The notes under the pieces were generated by a model. That model was not told the DNA's origin and did no database searches. It saw only the letters and a list, made by a program, of their open reading frames with translations. A stretch of DNA of 64,000 nucleotides from Mucilaginibacter myungsuensis (lineage in GTDB: Bacteria > Bacteroidota > Bacteroidia > Sphingobacteriales > Sphingobacteriaceae): contig NZ_JADFFL010000006.1 of the NCBI RefSeq assembly GCF_015222005.1, positions 248,001 through 312,000 on the forward strand, given 5' to 3'. The translations under genes and the position numbers were made by a program. Of this stretch, positions 1 to 7,257 are shown in pieces; position 1 is the first letter of the stretch, and each line of letters starts with the position of its first letter.

Positions 1-1225
1 CATTGTGCGTAGGAAAACGCTGGAACATCAGCGAATTACCCATCAGCACGCCGATGCCGTTAACGCCGGTCACTTTATTGGGGGATGCAGGTATATCGTT
101 CAGCGAGTTCACCATCACTTGCATTTGGGTGGAATAGAATTTAGGGATGTATACGCTCGAATCGGTATTGGCCAATTTGTATTTGCCGGTGTAGATACGC
201 TCGGGCCACGGCATCACCTCGTAATTGGCCACCATGGGGTACAATAATTTAGCGGTGAACGTTGCCTGATAGTTGCGCTTGTAATCGGCCCAATCGCGGT
301 GTGCGTCCTCTATCGGGTCGGTCAAAAAGAATAGTTTACGTTTAGTAGGGGCGGTCATGGAAACCATCGAACCATATTCAAGGAACGCATTCTCGAATAC
401 GCGCTCTTTACGTTGCCCGTTAAAGTAAGTCGGTTCACGCGAGGTACCCGTCCATACTTGTGCAATGTAACCGTCTATACTCGGCAGCGATGCTAAACTC
501 GCCTCCGGACTAACGATCTGCCACGATGAATAATTCACCAGCGAGTGTGTCGGTATGTAAACCTTTACCTCGGTGCCTTTGCTTTTGGCGTAGGCCTTGG
601 CATATTCAGATACCTCTTTAATGCAACGATAGTAAAGCTGGTATTTTAATTTGCTGGACAGGTAGGTGTTCTCCGCACTTTCATGCTGAGGTTTCCAGGC
701 AAAGCCATAAAACTTCTGCCATTCCTCTTTAAATGCTTCGCTATAACCACCGCGCATCCAAAACTCGGGTTCTTCTAAAAATATCTCCTTGATGCCTACA
801 TCTATCACCCGTTTCATTACGCCCTCCTGCATGTATTTGATAAAGGACTCGGTCGGCACAACATACGGTACATTTACGCCGTGCATAATGGGTTTGCCAT
901 TGCGCTCTACCTGTGCCAGATCAAGGTGGTTCTTTCCGTCCCATTTGCCGGTGAAAAAATCCGAATAGCTACCCCAGGCAATGCCGGTCATGAAGGCGGT
1001 CTGATAGCCATGGTCGCGCCAGCTTTGTACGCGCTGCTCAAAGGTCATATCGCGACGGTCGTTAGTGCCGTAAACAATGGCCACGTCAGAGCGGACATCT
1101 ATAGCCGGACTCCATGGTGCGCCGGTCTGGAAGGTGGTTTTTTGCGGTAACGATGCAGTTTTGCTTTGCGCGAAGGCAGTAACAGCGGCAGTTGCTAATA
1201 GGGTAGCAAGTAAAATTCTTTTCAT
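1..1225 (-). CDS. Secreted glycoside-hydrolase-like protein, 3' end cut by window edge
   Basis: An open frame runs from an ATG at 1225 leftward off the window, giving 408 residues without a stop. Residues 1-19 form a signal peptide (KR, hydrophobic core, AVTAFA then Q). The mature part opens with a segment addressing a 'W...HGY' pattern and carries an acidic motif FLEEPEFW at about residues 149-156, of the kind seen at catalytic sites of (beta/alpha)8 glycoside hydrolases. Tyr- and Trp-rich segments follow. I do not recognise the exact family; a carbohydrate-active periplasmic or exported enzyme is an inference from the fold-like pattern and export signal. Nothing in its direct neighbours fixes a substrate. 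Confidence 0.7.
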   Translation of the reverse strand, partial: MKRILLATLLATAAVTAFAQSKTASLPQKTTFQTGAPWSPAIDVRSDVAIVYGTNDRRDMTFEQRVQSWRDHGYQTAFMTGIAWGSYSDFFTGKWDGKNHLDLAQVERNGKPIMHGVNVPYVVPTESFIKYMQEGVMKRVIDVGIKEIFLEEPEFWMRGGYSEAFKEEWQKFYGFAWKPQHESAENTYLSSKLKYQLYYRCIKEVSEYAKAYAKSKGTEVKVYIPTHSLVNYSSWQIVSPEASLASLPSIDGYIAQVWTGTSREPTYFNGQRKERVFENAFLEYGSMVSMTAPTKRKLFFLTDPIEDAHRDWADYKRNYQATFTAKLLYPMVANYEVMPWPERIYTGKYKLANTDSSVYIPKFYSTQMQVMVNSLNDIPASPNKVTGVNGIGVLMGNSLMFQRFPTHN

Positions 1226-1434
1226 AGCGGTGGTTTGTACTTGCCAATGGATAAGCAAGCGGATAATAGGGAACTGTTTAAAAGGAACTGTGCAGACAAG
1301 TTAGCTATTTTGCTACTTGTTTATACAAGATGTGGTGTGTAATTATTTCTTTACGATGAAAGGACCTCAACGTATCGGGATATACAAATATACTAACAAG
1401 TTTAGTAAAATGCATTTTTATTTTAAATAATAGA

Positions 1435-2040
1435 TCAGCCTCTGACCACCTCCTTCGACGCGGCTACCTTATTCCGCTTCTCCATCTCCTCTTCGTAGAT
1501 CAGCAAAATGAATTTGATATCGTCATCGAACTTACCCACCTCCTTAGCGGGGAAACCGTAATAAGGGGAATTGATATTAACCCTTGGACCAGCCTCGCCA
1601 ACATAAGGAGAATTGATCCCGACCGACCAAATCATGCTTGCCGACGACATTAACAGGTTAGGAGCATTAACATTTAGAGACGCACCGATACCTAAGGCAA
1701 CGCGCCCCACTGCACCATCAGGCGCTTTAGTGAAATAGAAATTCTTAAGCAGTTGATTCCAGCTCAATACGTCAGCCTGGGCGTTCATCTGTATCTCTAC
1801 AGCGCCGTATTTGCCATCCTCTTTGCCGAACTTCTCCATCGCTTTTGCGGGGTTTAGCCATTTGATGTCCCTAAAGTCCATCTTGTCAAGAGTGTAGATC
1901 GATAGCGGGTCTGCCACCTTACCATTAACGGTCAACACGGGCCGCTTGTCCAGCGAATCGATCCGTTGATAAGGTAGCTTTTGGGCTATGGTCATTCCCG
2001 ACCATAGCAGTAGTAACAGGAGAGGTAAGAGCGTCCTCAT
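1435..2040 (-). CDS. Small secreted protein of unknown function (pair member 2)
   Basis: 201 residues with a clear signal peptide (MRTLLPLLLLLLWSGMTIAQ). The mature part contains VLTVNGKVADPL, then PAKAMEKFGKEDGKYGAVEIQ near residues 65-85. This resembles the short plug-like motif (name a partner, then 'GK.G.V.I') found in TonB plug domains and at the C-terminus of Bacteroidota BlaR1/M56-type proteins. The start codon overlaps the stop of the upstream gene by 4 bases, so the two are translationally coupled. The two proteins share the layout signal peptide, plug-like motif, variable region, and are probably distant paralogues. Function is unknown; a periplasmic or outer membrane partner role is only a guess. 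Confidence 0.75.
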   Translation of the reverse strand: MRTLLPLLLLLLWSGMTIAQKLPYQRIDSLDKRPVLTVNGKVADPLSIYTLDKMDFRDIKWLNPAKAMEKFGKEDGKYGAVEIQMNAQADVLSWNQLLKNFYFTKAPDGAVGRVALGIGASLNVNAPNLLMSSASMIWSVGINSPYVGEAGPRVNINSPYYGFPAKEVGKFDDDIKFILLIYEEEMEKRNKVAASKEVVRG

Positions 2041-2597
2041 GGCTTGTACATTTTAAAGTGTTCGTTATCGCCATAGCCATTAACGGCGCCTTGCAGGTAG
2101 TGCAGTATCCTGCCCTCTGCAGATTTGTAAGCGCGATTATAAATGTGCATAACCACGATCATTGGGTTAGGTCTGGCGCTTGATACAGGCGGCTTGTCGA
2201 CGGTTATGCCTGCCAGGCGGCTTTTATGGAACACCAGGGTTTTGGGGTGTTGGATGGCTTCATAGCCCGACATGCCATCCGACCCCGAGGTCATAGCAAA
2301 TTTTTTCACTACGGAATCGACATTGTACATCTCCAAAACCTGATCGTAATTGATTTGCCCGGTCCGGTCTTTCATCTCTATCACAAAAACGCTATCGCCG
2401 CTGGCGGCATCTATATTCAGCTCTTTTTTGGCCGATGCCCCGACCGCGAATTTGATGGCATCTATCCCTTTTGGATCCAGGTAGTGTACGGAATGCGGGT
2501 TGATCTCTCTGTCGCCCAAAAATAGCCGGATATGCTTTTGCGCCGATGCTGTCAGCGCGAATAGTAAGGTCAAAAAGATGGTCAGCAGGTTTTTCAC
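2037..2597 (-). CDS. Small secreted protein of unknown function (pair member 1)
   Basis: 186 residues, signal peptide MKNLLTIFLTLLFALTASAQ. After it comes IRLFLGDREINPHSVHYLDPKGIDAIKF, then an acidic segment and 'DSVFVIEMK', matching the order of elements in the downstream gene (a named property, an 'I..I' segment, then a beta strand). It is first in a two-gene unit and its stop overlaps the next start by 4 bases. I do not recognise the family. The shared plan with its neighbour suggests duplication followed by strong divergence. Confidence 0.75.
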   Translation of the reverse strand: MKNLLTIFLTLLFALTASAQKHIRLFLGDREINPHSVHYLDPKGIDAIKFAVGASAKKELNIDAASGDSVFVIEMKDRTGQINYDQVLEMYNVDSVVKKFAMTSGSDGMSGYEAIQHPKTLVFHKSRLAGITVDKPPVSSARPNPMIVVMHIYNRAYKSAEGRILHYLQGAVNGYGDNEHFKMYKP

Positions 2598-2693
2598 TCG
2601 GTCAGGTTAATTGGTAGGGCAAGATATGCATTATGAACAAAATGATAATGCCTTTATCTTTTTATTATTTTAGACCGATCAATTACACCCACC

Positions 2694-3380
2694 ATGAAAA
2701 GATCGCTCATCAAAATATTCACATTTGCCATGCTGATAGGTGTCAGCCTAAACACATCAGCCCAAAGCCAACTCATCAAAAACTTAAAAGCCGGCAGGCC
2801 ACAAACATTGGTTACCTACGGCACAAGCTTAACGGCAGCGGTAGGAGGAAAGGCTTGGGTAGATTCGGTTCACAAGGCGCTGAGCAAGCAATATCCCGGA
2901 CTGTTAAAGACCGTCAACGCTGCCAAGAGCGGCATGTGGAGCACCTGGGGCGTTCAGCATTTGGAAGATAGCGTGATCAAAAAAGCACCCGACGCGGTGT
3001 TAATGGAGTTTGGCATGAACGATGCCTTTATGAACTATAAGACCAGCGTTGATGTAGCGCGCCTGAACCTCAACTACACCATCGACCGTATCAAACTGGC
3101 TAACCCCAGTTGCGAGGTGATCCTGCAGATCATGAACATCCCGCTGGATAAACATGCCGAGCAGCGGCCCGATCTATTGGCCTATTATCAGATGTATCGC
3201 GAGGTAGCTAAAAAGCGCAAGTTATTGCTGATAGACCATTACCCGCATTGGAAAGCCCTGCTGGATAAAGGGCGCGACGAATATCTGAAAGCAGTATCAG
3301 ACGGCATCCACCCGGATGTGATACCCTCTACAAACATCATCGCCCCATATGTGCTGGAGCGATTGAATGATAAGCCATAA
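2694..3380 (+). CDS. SGNH/GDSL-family hydrolase, exported
   Basis: 228 residues with a 23-residue signal peptide (ending NTSAQ). All SGNH blocks are visible: block I as TYGTSLT with the nucleophile Ser45, a block II glycine near residue 80, block III GMND with Asn109, and block V DGIH with Asp203 and His206. The family hydrolyses ester bonds in lipids, acetylated sugars or peptidoglycan; the substrate cannot be read here. Block I is GTS rather than GDS, which is frequent in the SGNH superfamily. It stands alone on the plus strand, convergent with the gene ending at 3395, with only 14 bases between the stops. Confidence 0.9.
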   Translation: MKRSLIKIFTFAMLIGVSLNTSAQSQLIKNLKAGRPQTLVTYGTSLTAAVGGKAWVDSVHKALSKQYPGLLKTVNAAKSGMWSTWGVQHLEDSVIKKAPDAVLMEFGMNDAFMNYKTSVDVARLNLNYTIDRIKLANPSCEVILQIMNIPLDKHAEQRPDLLAYYQMYREVAKKRKLLLIDHYPHWKALLDKGRDEYLKAVSDGIHPDVIPSTNIIAPYVLERLNDKP

Positions 3381-3394
3381 ATGTGCGGGAATAA

Positions 3395-3829
3395 TTAATC
3401 CTCGATCTTCTCGATACCGAAACCTGTAAGGTCCTTTGGTGGCAGCGGTTTCTTATCCTTCTTTTTGGTGAACTTACCAATGAAGTTAGATACCTTACCC
3501 CAAACGCCGGTCACGTTATCCTCGCTGATGTAGTGTGATGCTTTTTGCGAAGCTAAGCCCACCAACGTTTTTACGATGAAGTTGGAATTTCTGAACAAGG
3601 TCTTGTTCAAAGCCAGTGGCAATACAAAGCGCGACACGATACCAAGCAGATCCTGCTTTTTAACGGCGTCTGTCGCGGCCGACTTTGGGAAGATAGATAA
3701 GACAGCATTGAATATGGCGCCAGGTCCGTTAAAGCGTTCACCTAAAGCTTTTTGTTGCACAACCTTTACCCCCTCTAAGCGGGCTATCTCGGCTTGCAAT
3801 TCCTCTATGTTAGTAATTGAAAGGTCCAT
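3395..3829 (-). CDS. Hypothetical protein, third gene of YtxH/holin-like operon
   Basis: 144 residues, no signal peptide. Residues 1-30 are predicted helical (IEELQAEIARLEGVKVVQQ), a likely short coiled coil. The middle (LLGIVSRFVLPLALNKTLF) is amphipathic and the C-terminus is Lys/Pro rich (KKKDKKPLPPKD). It starts 9 bases after the holin-like gene. The trio YtxH, holin-family protein and small soluble protein is a common arrangement in Bacteroidota and is thought to act at the membrane under stress; that role is inference from context. Confidence 0.75.
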   Translation of the reverse strand: MDLSITNIEELQAEIARLEGVKVVQQKALGERFNGPGAIFNAVLSIFPKSAATDAVKKQDLLGIVSRFVLPLALNKTLFRNSNFIVKTLVGLASQKASHYISEDNVTGVWGKVSNFIGKFTKKKDKKPLPPKDLTGFGIEKIED

Positions 3830-3838
3830 GGTTGCAGA

Positions 3839-4180
3839 TTATTTGAAAAGTTTCTTGATCAGTATATTAACGATAGGGCGCTCGAAGTTCTTTTTAAAAG
3901 TGATCATCAGCACCACGGCCAGGGCATAGCCCAAGGCTACACAACCAAATCCTTTCCATTCAGAATGGAATACTTCAGCCAGGAAAAATGCAAGGGTGAT
4001 ACTGGCGAACAGCACCACGCTCAACGCCGCCAATATCATAACAATATCTACAGCTATGCTCGCTACTATGGACGATCCTTTTTGTATCGCCTTTAAACGC
4101 GTCAACTTAAGGTAGGTCTCTACGTATTCTTTCACCTGATCAATGATCGGCGGCTGTTCTTTTTTGTCGGTTTCTTCCAT
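3839..4180 (-). CDS. Phage-holin-family small membrane protein (DUF1469-like)
   Basis: I place the start at the ATG at 4180 (MEETDKKEQPP), giving 113 residues; an in-frame upstream start at 4210 would add ten residues that look like untranslated leader. A soluble segment (about residues 1-35) precedes two hydrophobic helices separated by a short EVFHSEW turn, then a basic tail (KKNFERP). This layout fits the PF07332 holin-like superfamily, which in chromosomal operons is not a lysis protein. It lies between the YtxH gene and a small soluble protein. Confidence 0.8.
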   Translation of the reverse strand: MEETDKKEQPPIIDQVKEYVETYLKLTRLKAIQKGSSIVASIAVDIVMILAALSVVLFASITLAFFLAEVFHSEWKGFGCVALGYALAVVLMITFKKNFERPIVNILIKKLFK

Positions 4181-4264
4181 AACGGAAATAGGGGTAGATG
4201 TGTATAACATCCCTTATCGCTACCTGTATGGCAACAATAGGGATGTTATGAGTTCAATTTATAT

Positions 4265-4531
4265 TCAGGCGTGTTCCAGGTCGTCCTGATACTCGTCCTG
4301 GGCACCGCTAACTTTAGATTTGATGCTGTCCACCACGCGATCTTTTAAACCTACCAGGTTATCGATCTCTTTAGCGGCGGTCTCTTTGATAGTATCGCCA
4401 AGGTTCTTTAACGATTCGCCAAGTTTGTCTCTTGTTTCGTCTCCTTTGTCTGGTGCAAATAAAATGCCCAGGGCTGCTCCTGCCGCTAATCCGGCCAGCA
4501 GTGCAACAACTACCTTTGTGTTATCGTTCAT
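4265..4531 (-). CDS. YtxH-domain protein
   Basis: 88 residues. The N-terminal glycine/alanine-rich membrane helix (VVVALLAGLAAGAALGILFAP) followed by an amphipathic helical tail (DETRDKLGESLKNLGDTIKE) is the YtxH signature. The family is general-stress associated in Bacillus; in Bacteroidota it usually heads an operon with a holin-like protein, as here. The gene after it starts 84 bases downstream. Confidence 0.88.
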   Translation of the reverse strand: MNDNTKVVVALLAGLAAGAALGILFAPDKGDETRDKLGESLKNLGDTIKETAAKEIDNLVGLKDRVVDSIKSKVSGAQDEYQDDLEHA

Positions 4532-4734
4532 AGTTATATAATTTTTAAGTTGAATAATTGTTTTAAAAGGTTTGCTTTTCTGTAAAGATCGGTAACGTAT
4601 ATTGTTTAAACGTTAAGGCCACCGTCAAATTATGGTTAATTTTGGTTTTAACACAATTATCGCATTTTATTTTAATTATAGAAAGAGGGAGTAATGTGTG
4701 AGCGTAATTGCCATATCGGCTAACGACCATAGCG

Positions 4735-4863
4735 AATCCCTCCTCGGGGAGGTGCGGGAAAGGTGATGCTGAAAAGGCAGGGAGGGGTTGGGCTGCTCTG
4801 CTTTTCGACTAACCCCTCCCTGCTACCGCTCTTGGCCAACGCACCCCTCCCCAAGGAGGGATT
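4735..4863. repeat. Nested palindrome (REP-like intergenic repeat)
   Basis: Two inverted repeats lie one inside the other. The outer arms are 4735-4756 and 4840-4863 (AATCCCTCC...GGTGCG against its complement, one mismatch and a two-base gap). The inner arms are 4777-4789 and 4811-4823, a perfect 13-bp match (GCAGGGAGGGGTT). The run of CCCCTCC blocks is typical of dispersed REP-like elements. It fills the space between the YtxH promoter region and the pirin promoter; no coding potential is seen. Confidence 0.75.
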
Positions 4864-4926
4864 TAGAAGATCCCCCTTCCCCCTCACTTCTTGATCTACA
4901 TCAACTTTTATCCTTGCCCCGCGCTA

Positions 4927-4934
4927 TACCTTTG
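4927..4934 (+). promoter_or_regulatory. Bacteroidota-type promoter of the pirin gene
   Basis: TACCTTTG is an exact match to the Bacteroidota -7 box TAnnTTTG. It lies 33 bases before the ATG at 4967, and AAGGAGA at 4951-4957 sits 10 bases before that ATG, an unusually good Shine-Dalgarno for this phylum. Together these fix the start at 4967 rather than at the GTG at 4934, which lies inside the promoter. Confidence 0.65.
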
Positions 4935-4966
4935 TGTCAACAAAAACAAAAAGGAGAACATACATC

Positions 4967-5689
4967 ATGGCTAACACCGTATTACATAAAGCCGATACCC
5001 GTGGCTTTGCAGATCATGGCTGGTTAAAAAGTTACCACACTTTCAGCTTTGCAGGTTATTACGAACCTTCACGCATCCATTTTGGCGCGCTGAGGGTATT
5101 GAATGACGATAGTGTGGCCGGCGGCGGTGGTTTTGGTAAACACCCGCACGATAATATGGAGATCATCAGCATACCGTTAGAAGGTGCCTTAGAACATCAG
5201 GACAGTATGAGCAACGTGGCCACCATTAAAAATGGCGACATACAGGTAATGAGCGCCGGTACCGGTGTACAGCATAGCGAATACAATAAGAATACCGACG
5301 AGCACGTAAAATTCCTGCAGATCTGGGTATTCCCTAACAAACGTAATGTGGAGCCAAGGTACGATCAGGTGACTTTAAACCCGGCCGACCGCCACAACCA
5401 ATTGCAGCAAGTGCTGTCACCTAATGCTGATGATGCCGGTGTGTGGATCCATCAAAATGCCTGGTTCCATCTGGCCGACTTTGATAAAAGTATCAGCACC
5501 GAATACAAGATCAAAGGTGCAGGTAACGGCGTTTACGTATTCATTTTAAAGGGCGACGTAAAAGTAAACGACCAGTTGCTGAATACCCGCGATGGTTATG
5601 GTATTTGGGATGTGGATGGTTTCAGCATTACTGCCGAAAGCGATGCCGAGTTTTTGCTGATGGAAGTACCTATGGAATTTAAGTACTAA
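4967..5689 (+). CDS. Pirin family protein
   Basis: 240 residues from the ATG at 4967. Pirins are bicupins; this one keeps the metal-binding set His59, His61 (GKHPHDNMEI), His103 and Glu105 (GTGVQHSE). The family includes quercetin 2,3-dioxygenases such as E. coli YhhW, but most bacterial members have no proven substrate. Length fits the short YhhW type. The stop codon overlaps the start of the next gene (TAATG), so the two are translationally coupled. Confidence 0.92.
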   Translation: MANTVLHKADTRGFADHGWLKSYHTFSFAGYYEPSRIHFGALRVLNDDSVAGGGGFGKHPHDNMEIISIPLEGALEHQDSMSNVATIKNGDIQVMSAGTGVQHSEYNKNTDEHVKFLQIWVFPNKRNVEPRYDQVTLNPADRHNQLQQVLSPNADDAGVWIHQNAWFHLADFDKSISTEYKIKGAGNGVYVFILKGDVKVNDQLLNTRDGYGIWDVDGFSITAESDAEFLLMEVPMEFKY

Positions 5690-5988
5690 TGGAAAAGGTA
5701 CAGATATTGGTGCTTTGCAATAACGCCGAGATATTGCCCATTGTGATGAGGCTGATAGATACCAACCCCGACTGGCAAGCCACCGGCGCGGCTGATGAAG
5801 AGCAAGGTCTGTCCTTGTTCAACCAGCGGCCGTTCGATCTGGTGCTGTTGGGTAGCGGGATGGATCAGGCCACCGAGCATAGGTTGACGCCGGTTTGCAT
5901 AGCCATCAATCCAGAGGTAAAATTTGTTCAGCATTACGGCGGGGGTAGTGGATTGCTAAAGGCTGAAATATTGGGAGCCCTGGGTTAG
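5689..5988 (+). CDS. Degenerate response-regulator receiver domain protein
   Basis: 99 residues, about one receiver domain without an output domain. The pattern IL-V-x8-M--L, then FDLVLLGSGM at residues 49-58, follows a CheY fold, but the phosphoacceptor Asp is replaced by Gly55 and the N-terminal acidic pair is Asn11-Asn12. It should therefore not be phosphorylated. It starts on the last base of the pirin stop codon. A regulatory or purely structural partner of pirin is inference. Confidence 0.6.
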   Translation: MEKVQILVLCNNAEILPIVMRLIDTNPDWQATGAADEEQGLSLFNQRPFDLVLLGSGMDQATEHRLTPVCIAINPEVKFVQHYGGGSGLLKAEILGALG

Positions 5989-6020
5989 CCCGGTCGATAA
6001 AAATACAATTCACTCAAAAA

Positions 6021-6061
6021 CAACAAAGCCCTCTGTGTGATAAACACGGAGGGCTTTGTTG
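6021..6061. terminator. Bidirectional hairpin terminator
   Basis: Arms 6021-6037 and 6045-6061 pair over 17 bp (CAACAAAGCCCTCTGTG against CACGGAGGGCTTTGTTG) with one G-U and a 7-base loop. It lies between the convergent genes ending at 5988 and 6077. Confidence 0.85.
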
Positions 6062-6076
6062 TATGATGCCAATTCT

Positions 6077-6385
6077 TTATGATCTTGGCGGCGGAACTTT
6101 AGGTAACGACTTACGGATCTGGTACAGTATTTCGCTCAGACCATTTGTTTTGATCTCGAATACCGTCGATAGCATCATGCCCAATTTGTCTTTGGTGAAA
6201 CCCTTGCCGGCCATCCATTCCAGGTAGCTGATGGGGATATCGGCCAGGATAGTGCCTTTGTATTTGCCGTAGGGCATACGCATCTGCACGATCTCGATCA
6301 GTATTCTTGGGTCGGGTTGTGGTATCTCTTGCACGGGGGTAAAGCTAATACTAAAGCGGTTCAGTTTTCCGTTTGTTGATAACAT
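6077..6385 (-). CDS. DUF3820 family protein
   Basis: 102 residues. MPYGKYKGTILADIPISYLEWM (residues about 37-58) is the DUF3820 signature: a compact 'MPFGKYKG..l.diP..YL.W' motif, also found in putative virulence regulators. No signal peptide. Convergent with the pirin operon through a shared terminator. Molecular function of the family is not established. Confidence 0.85.
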   Translation of the reverse strand: MLSTNGKLNRFSISFTPVQEIPQPDPRILIEIVQMRMPYGKYKGTILADIPISYLEWMAGKGFTKDKLGMMLSTVFEIKTNGLSEILYQIRKSLPKVPPPRS

Positions 6386-6451
6386 CAGTTATTTTTACAT
6401 GCCGGTGTAACATATATCCGGCGGATGCCGTAATGGCTTAAAACAGAAACT

Positions 6452-7123
6452 ATGAAATACCTATCTATTTTTTTGCTTGCCCTGGTAGGCTTGTCATCAT
6501 GTAAAAAGGACCGCGACATCAATACCGAGCCGCTGTTGCCTAAAGTGATATCTAAAGACTCCATCAAGACCGGCCAATATTGGGGCATGGCCATTGGCGA
6601 TACGCATGCGCAGACTTACGCTAAACTGGCAGAAATGAAGGCTGCTAAAAAGATCGTGAGCATTGGTGTAGTAGGCAACGTGTTCACCACACTGGATAGC
6701 TTATCTACCCGTATCCCGCTTTACCGTGCTATTTATTTGGACGAGACCACCGGTACGGCTGATGGCGTGCAGATAGGCTTTGCTAATGACAAGGTGGTTG
6801 ATATCTATTACAACAACGGAGTGCGTGTAAACGCTTGGCCATCAACAGGTGCGGCCAATGCTACCGTTATGGTTGGCGACTCGTCAAAAAACCTGTATCA
6901 AAAATTTGTGAACATTAAGCAAATATCGGCCTACTCTAAAAAGTTCGAGCGTATATCGTTGTTCTATAAAGACATCAACAAAGCTTACGATCCGTACACC
7001 GGCAATTCGCCGCAATGGTACGTGGTATCACCCGAGGGTACTAACCGGTACTACGAGTTACTGCTGAACTTTAAAGAAGGTAAACTGGCTGTGATACACA
7101 CCACCCTTTACGAGCAACAATAA
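6452..7123 (+). CDS. Lipoprotein of unknown function
   Basis: 223 residues. The N-terminus MKYLSIFLLALVGLSSCKKD is a signal peptide with lipobox LSSC, so Cys17 is the probable lipidated residue. KKD right after the Cys lacks the acidic surface-export signal usual for Bacteroidota. The rest has many beta-strand-like stretches and no recognised motif. It is a single gene followed by its own terminator. Confidence 0.8.
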   Translation: MKYLSIFLLALVGLSSCKKDRDINTEPLLPKVISKDSIKTGQYWGMAIGDTHAQTYAKLAEMKAAKKIVSIGVVGNVFTTLDSLSTRIPLYRAIYLDETTGTADGVQIGFANDKVVDIYYNNGVRVNAWPSTGAANATVMVGDSSKNLYQKFVNIKQISAYSKKFERISLFYKDINKAYDPYTGNSPQWYVVSPEGTNRYYELLLNFKEGKLAVIHTTLYEQQ

Positions 7124-7147
7124 TTTATAGCTAAAAACATTTTGAGG

Positions 7148-7184
7148 AAAGGCCCCTGTTGTGCAAACTACAGGGGCCTTTGTT
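7148..7184 (+). terminator. Rho-independent terminator
   Basis: A perfect 12-bp stem, AAAGGCCCCTGT (7148-7159) with ACAGGGGCCTTT (7170-7181), 10-base loop, just after the lipoprotein gene. Confidence 0.85.
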
Positions 7185-7257
7185 GTGCTTATAAATATGG
7201 TTTGATACTTTACGGCTTTTTATCCACCTTAGATGATCAAAAATTGATCCATCTTAA

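Noticed and set aside
2633..2971. 112-residue frame overlapping the SGNH gene
   Set aside because: It overlaps a gene with a full SGNH motif set and a signal peptide; no motif of its own.
4934..4966. GTG start for pirin at 4934
   Set aside because: It lies within the promoter box and would add eleven residues in front of the conserved MANTV start with a good Shine-Dalgarno.
5686..5934. 82-residue minus-strand frame under the receiver-like gene
   Set aside because: No motif, opposite to a translationally coupled gene.
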